The notes under the pieces are model-generated. The model saw only the letters and a list, made by a program, of their open reading frames with translations, was not told where the DNA came from and made no database searches. Made by a program: the position numbers and the translations under genes. DNA of 64,000 nt from Prorocentrum cordatum (Eukaryota > Sar > Dinophyceae > Prorocentrales > Prorocentraceae), in assembly GCA_963575745.1 (NCBI GenBank), contig CAUYUJ010002714.1, positions 454,633-518,632 on the forward strand, given 5' to 3'. Positions 60,861 to 64,000 of the stretch are shown one piece after another. The number at the start of each line of letters is the position of its first letter. The stretch's first letter is position 1.

Positions 60861-62983
60861 GTCCGTGGCCGAAGGTTTCGTTTCAGACTTCCGATCGTTG
60901 CATGGATGGCGACGCTCAGCTCAATTGGCGATCCCGAGATCGATGTTTCCATCTTCGAATCCGAGGACCACGTTTGCACCGAGGCCCCTACCGCTAGCCG
61001 ACAAAATCACGGACTCAGCGTCCCCCGCGTATTTTCTAACCCGCTCTCTGGTGGTACTTCTGCTGGCAGCAAGGTTAATTGATTGGGTGGTGCTCGTTTT
61101 TTGTTTTTTTCCCAGCCGGCCTGCCGCCTGCGACTTGTCTCCTGGCGATGGAGAACTCGTTGCCCCGCGCGTCCTTCTGCTCCCGGTGGCGTCGGTGTTT
61201 GGAGCTGGCGGTCTGCGTCGCAAGTGCGTTTAGCTGGTCGCATGTGTTCGGCGCGCGTAACGGGTGGAAAGGCCGCTCACCAGCAACTGGCAACCCTCTG
61301 CCCGCGGGCCAGAACAAATCGCCGCGCGCTCGCAACGGGGCGCGGGAAAAAAGGGGCTCGGGAAGGGAGCGCGAATCTCATTCCCAAGAAGTCCCTTCGA
61401 TTTGCAGCAAACAATTTTTTCCATTCATCTGCCGCGCGGCCAACAGAACGATCGAACAACTGTCTCGACGCGCAGTGTTAGCTTCGCTTGCGCGCATCCT
61501 TGCTTCCTTCCGTTGGTTCCTTCGCTCTTCTCGCCCTCTTCTTCTTTTTCCTCTCCCCCTGCTTTGCCTTGTCCCGCCCCCCCTTTCCTTGCCAGCTCGG
61601 CGCTGTCACCGCGCGCGAAGAGCGCAAACCAGAGGGCGTTGCTGTAATTCCTTTGTGTGCCACGAAGTCTCGTGCAATTCCTTTGGGCACGGTCTTGGTG
61701 CGCTGCCGGCGCGGGGGGCGCGCGGGAATTTCCTTCGCGTGCGATCGTTCTCGCCGCCCCCACAAGAGCACGCGCGATTCCTTCGCGTAGAGCTTGCTTT
61801 CCCGCCTCGAGGAGCGCGCGGGGCCTGGCGCTACAATCGCAAGGCCGCGTCGCCTGGCAGAGCGATGCAGCTGCGCCGGATACCGCGCCCAAAACGATCC
61901 TACGTGGATTTCGGCTCTTCTGCCGAAGTCGCGCTGGCAGCTGGCCAGCCACATCGCCGGCCCTGCATGCCCGCGCGCGCTACTGCGTTCTGCTGCCGCG
62001 ACTCGTGCTGTTGTCAACGGATGCACAAACTGAAGTTGCACGGCGGTTTGGGTGTGCCAAACCACCATGGAATGTTTGTCGGCGGCGGATCTTGGGATTT
62101 CGTCGCCGCCGGCAGCCTTGCCGCACCATGCATGTCAACTGCATCCTAGAGCGCGGCGGTGCATCAACCCTGGTTCGGATCGCTGGGGGTCTAGTGGCAT
62201 GTGTGCACATGCGTTGCACTGTTGGTGGTGCCAAAACCCTTTGTTTGACATTTCTTTGTGTGTGTGTTTTCTGGCTCCTAGCACATTGCGTTTGCACGCG
62301 CGCGAGCCCCGGGAGGGCGCCGCACGGCGTTGCGCGGCGCGCCCCCCGCGTTGCATGCTTTTGTTTGCGTTGGCCAGAGCGCGCGCGGGCGCGCGCGCGT
62401 GCCGCGGGTGGCCCGAGTCACCCGCTGACCCCGTTTCCACCCTTTCTCACGCGTTTTTCATGTCATGTTATATGCGCGGCTCAACGTCGATAGTTCGCAT
62501 TCACTTCTAGTCGTTTGAAATGTCCGCGCGAGACCCAGCGGCGCAATTCCACGACGGGTAGTGTCGCTGTCCGCATGGGCGATGGATCCGGCTTGCGCGT
62601 CGCGGCGGCACTCGTTTTAGAGTTCGCCGCGATGCGAGCGCGATGGAAGCAGCCCTAGCACAGCTAACTCGTTCAATCGGCAGGGTGCGACGGCGCAAAA
62701 AGACATGTGAAAACGTTCGCGGACCAAGGTGCAGAATCAATCATTTCTTCTGCGTTACAGTGGTGGTGCCACGTTTCGCGATTCCACTGAAACTGCTGTC
62801 CGGCCTATGAAGACTGGCGTGCGCGGGCTACAGAGCTGCGGCCCTGGGCTGACATTTAGGCTGCCGCTTGCCGAGGAAGCCCGATGTTGGCCCGCTGTGC
62901 ATGCATCCGCTGCCGACGAGTCGCGCGAGCCGTCTCGCGTCGCCCCCCGTGTTTTGCTGCAGTTATCCGATGGGGGCCCCGGA
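60861..62983. other. GC-rich sequence, no gene recognised
   Basis: The longest open frame (61079-62149, 356 codons, +) is Arg/Ala/Ser-rich without a domain and is probably compositional. The segment could be the decayed remainder of the LINE at 59560, but I saw no endonuclease or RT motif. Confidence 0.4.
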
Positions 62984-63190
62984 TCAAGCAGTGGCGAAAA
63001 GTCGTGGTCCGCCGATAGCCCTTCCAAACAATGTTCTAGGATCCTTTTGGTTTCTTCGACATGTTCTTAGAACATTTCTGGCGGAGTCTTTTCGATTTAC
63101 CACATCGGTCTTATGGTTTAAGAACATTGTTTTTGTTCTTACAACATTGTTGGTTTCTATGAGCATTTCGTGGTAGGACTATAGTAATGC
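62984..63190 (+). mobile_element. Dispersed element, family I, copy 3
   Basis: TCAAGCAGTGGCGAAAAGTC at the left; CATGTTCTTAGAACATTTCT inside; TTCGTGGTAGGACTATAGTA near the end. It lacks the last 28 bases (GCCGGGACGGTCGGTCC part) present in copies 1 and 2, so it is truncated. Confidence 0.82.
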
Positions 63191-64000
63191 TCGATCGAAG
63201 GACTCGCGTGTCTGTTCAGCGCCTGCGAGGCCTGCCTTGCCTGGTCGAGCGCGAGGAGCTGGTCGACCCCGGAGGGGCGATCCGAGCCGATGCTGATGGC
63301 GGGTCGACCCCCGAGGGGCGAGCCGAGCCGATGCAGATGGTGCGTTCTGCCATGCCTGGGAAGGGGGGGATCTTCCGCCGTGCGCGGAGCGAGGTCGGGA
63401 AGTCCACCGCGCCCGAGCGGCAGAGGGCGAGCGCTCGTCTCGAGAGCAGGGGCTCCGAGAGGAGGCGCCGCTCCACCGACTGCGGTTTCGATCGCAATTT
63501 GAACGAAAAGCTCCCCACAATTCTCGGGGAAGTCTAAGTGCCCGCGCAATTTGACGCACTTGGTCGAGCGTTTCGAGATGACAGGGCCAACCCCGCCCAG
63601 CTAGCCCAATGAGCCATTGGTCACAATGTTTTTCGCTTCGCTTTGCTGGGATCCCCACTGACCTCTGCAGATGGCCAGGGAGATTCAACGCTTTCGGGGG
63701 CCCCCGATAGCCTCTGGAGTCTCCGCCGCGGGGCATCCTAGCCGGGCGCAGTCGCGCCACTGGCGTGCTGTTCTGGCCCGGGCAGAGGGCGATCAAGCGC
63801 GCGAATCAAGTCTTTCCCCACTTCGCCCTTCGCGCGGTCGTGAGCGATGCTTCCGCGCAGTTTGTCTCAATCTCGCCGGCCGCGCTGCCTCTGGCGGCCT
63901 CTTCGACGCGAATCATCTCTTTTAAGGTCGCCGAAGCTTGGCTGCTGCAGCTGCCCCGGGAGTCGAGCTCGCGGTCTCGCCGCTTGGCGAGCGGACATGG
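63191..64000. other. Unique sequence, no gene recognised
   Basis: A + strand frame 63187-63534 is open for 116 codons and holds a direct repeat (GAGGGGCGATCCGAGCCGAT at 63274 and GAGGGGCGAGCCGAGCCGAT at 63315). No domain. The sequence runs off the window edge. Confidence 0.4.

Noticed and set aside
61079-62149. 356-codon + strand open frame as a gene
   Set aside because: Arg/Ala/Ser-rich, overlapping equally open frames on both strands in GC-rich DNA, with no recognisable motif.

Overview
The window is nuclear DNA of a dinoflagellate, most likely a large-genome species of the Prorocentrum/Polarella/Symbiodinium kind; I cannot name the species. Three observations support this. A 22-base sequence at 59560-59581 differs from the dinoflagellate trans-spliced leader at only two positions. 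Two decayed LINE retrotransposons have the ORF1, endonuclease and reverse-transcriptase organisation I know from dinoflagellate genomes. The only clear host gene has GC-AG introns with AG|G acceptors. The rest is GC-rich repeat sequence with very few coding exons, and there is a 100-base assembly gap at 55176-55275.

Layout. 1-7100: trinucleotide tracts, minisatellites (34 bp and 102 bp units) and fold-back elements. 7670-15500: one decayed LINE on the + strand, with ORF1 remnants, an endonuclease end, reverse transcriptase and a zinc finger, broken by frameshifts and by a fold-back insertion. 15550-21010: a chain of unrelated tandem arrays (53, 152, about 155, 73 and about 210 bp units). 21897-25581: three exons of phnW (2-aminoethylphosphonate-pyruvate transaminase) on the + strand, 321 codons, without the N-terminal exon(s). 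25900-32200: a patchwork of short inverted-repeat elements. 32278-34140: a 1.9 kb CA/CG microsatellite. 34300-46400: more patchwork, gag-like remnants at 36725-37965 and a 640 bp satellite at 38728-40036. 46441-49905: three tandem copies of a 1150 bp unit. 49910-59560: repeats with a few isolated exon-like segments. 59560-60853: 5' part of a second LINE that starts with the relict spliced leader. 60860-64000: no recognised gene.

What acts together. Only phnW has a function that can be stated: the first step of 2-aminoethylphosphonate breakdown, giving access to organic phosphonate. Isolated exon-like segments at 34362-34428, 50866-50933, 54293-54343 and 56631-56760 may belong to one or more + strand genes with very long repeat-filled introns; I do not recognise them.

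The most interesting material is the short inverted-repeat elements. One family (27338, 31158, 43584, 58105 and partial copies) has about 25 bp terminal inverted repeats and 7-9 bp flanking direct repeats, and three copies carry a donor-like GTRAG or GTGAAG at one end. Intron 2 of phnW is itself bounded by a 7 bp direct repeat and short inverted termini. Both fit intron creation by transposition (introners).
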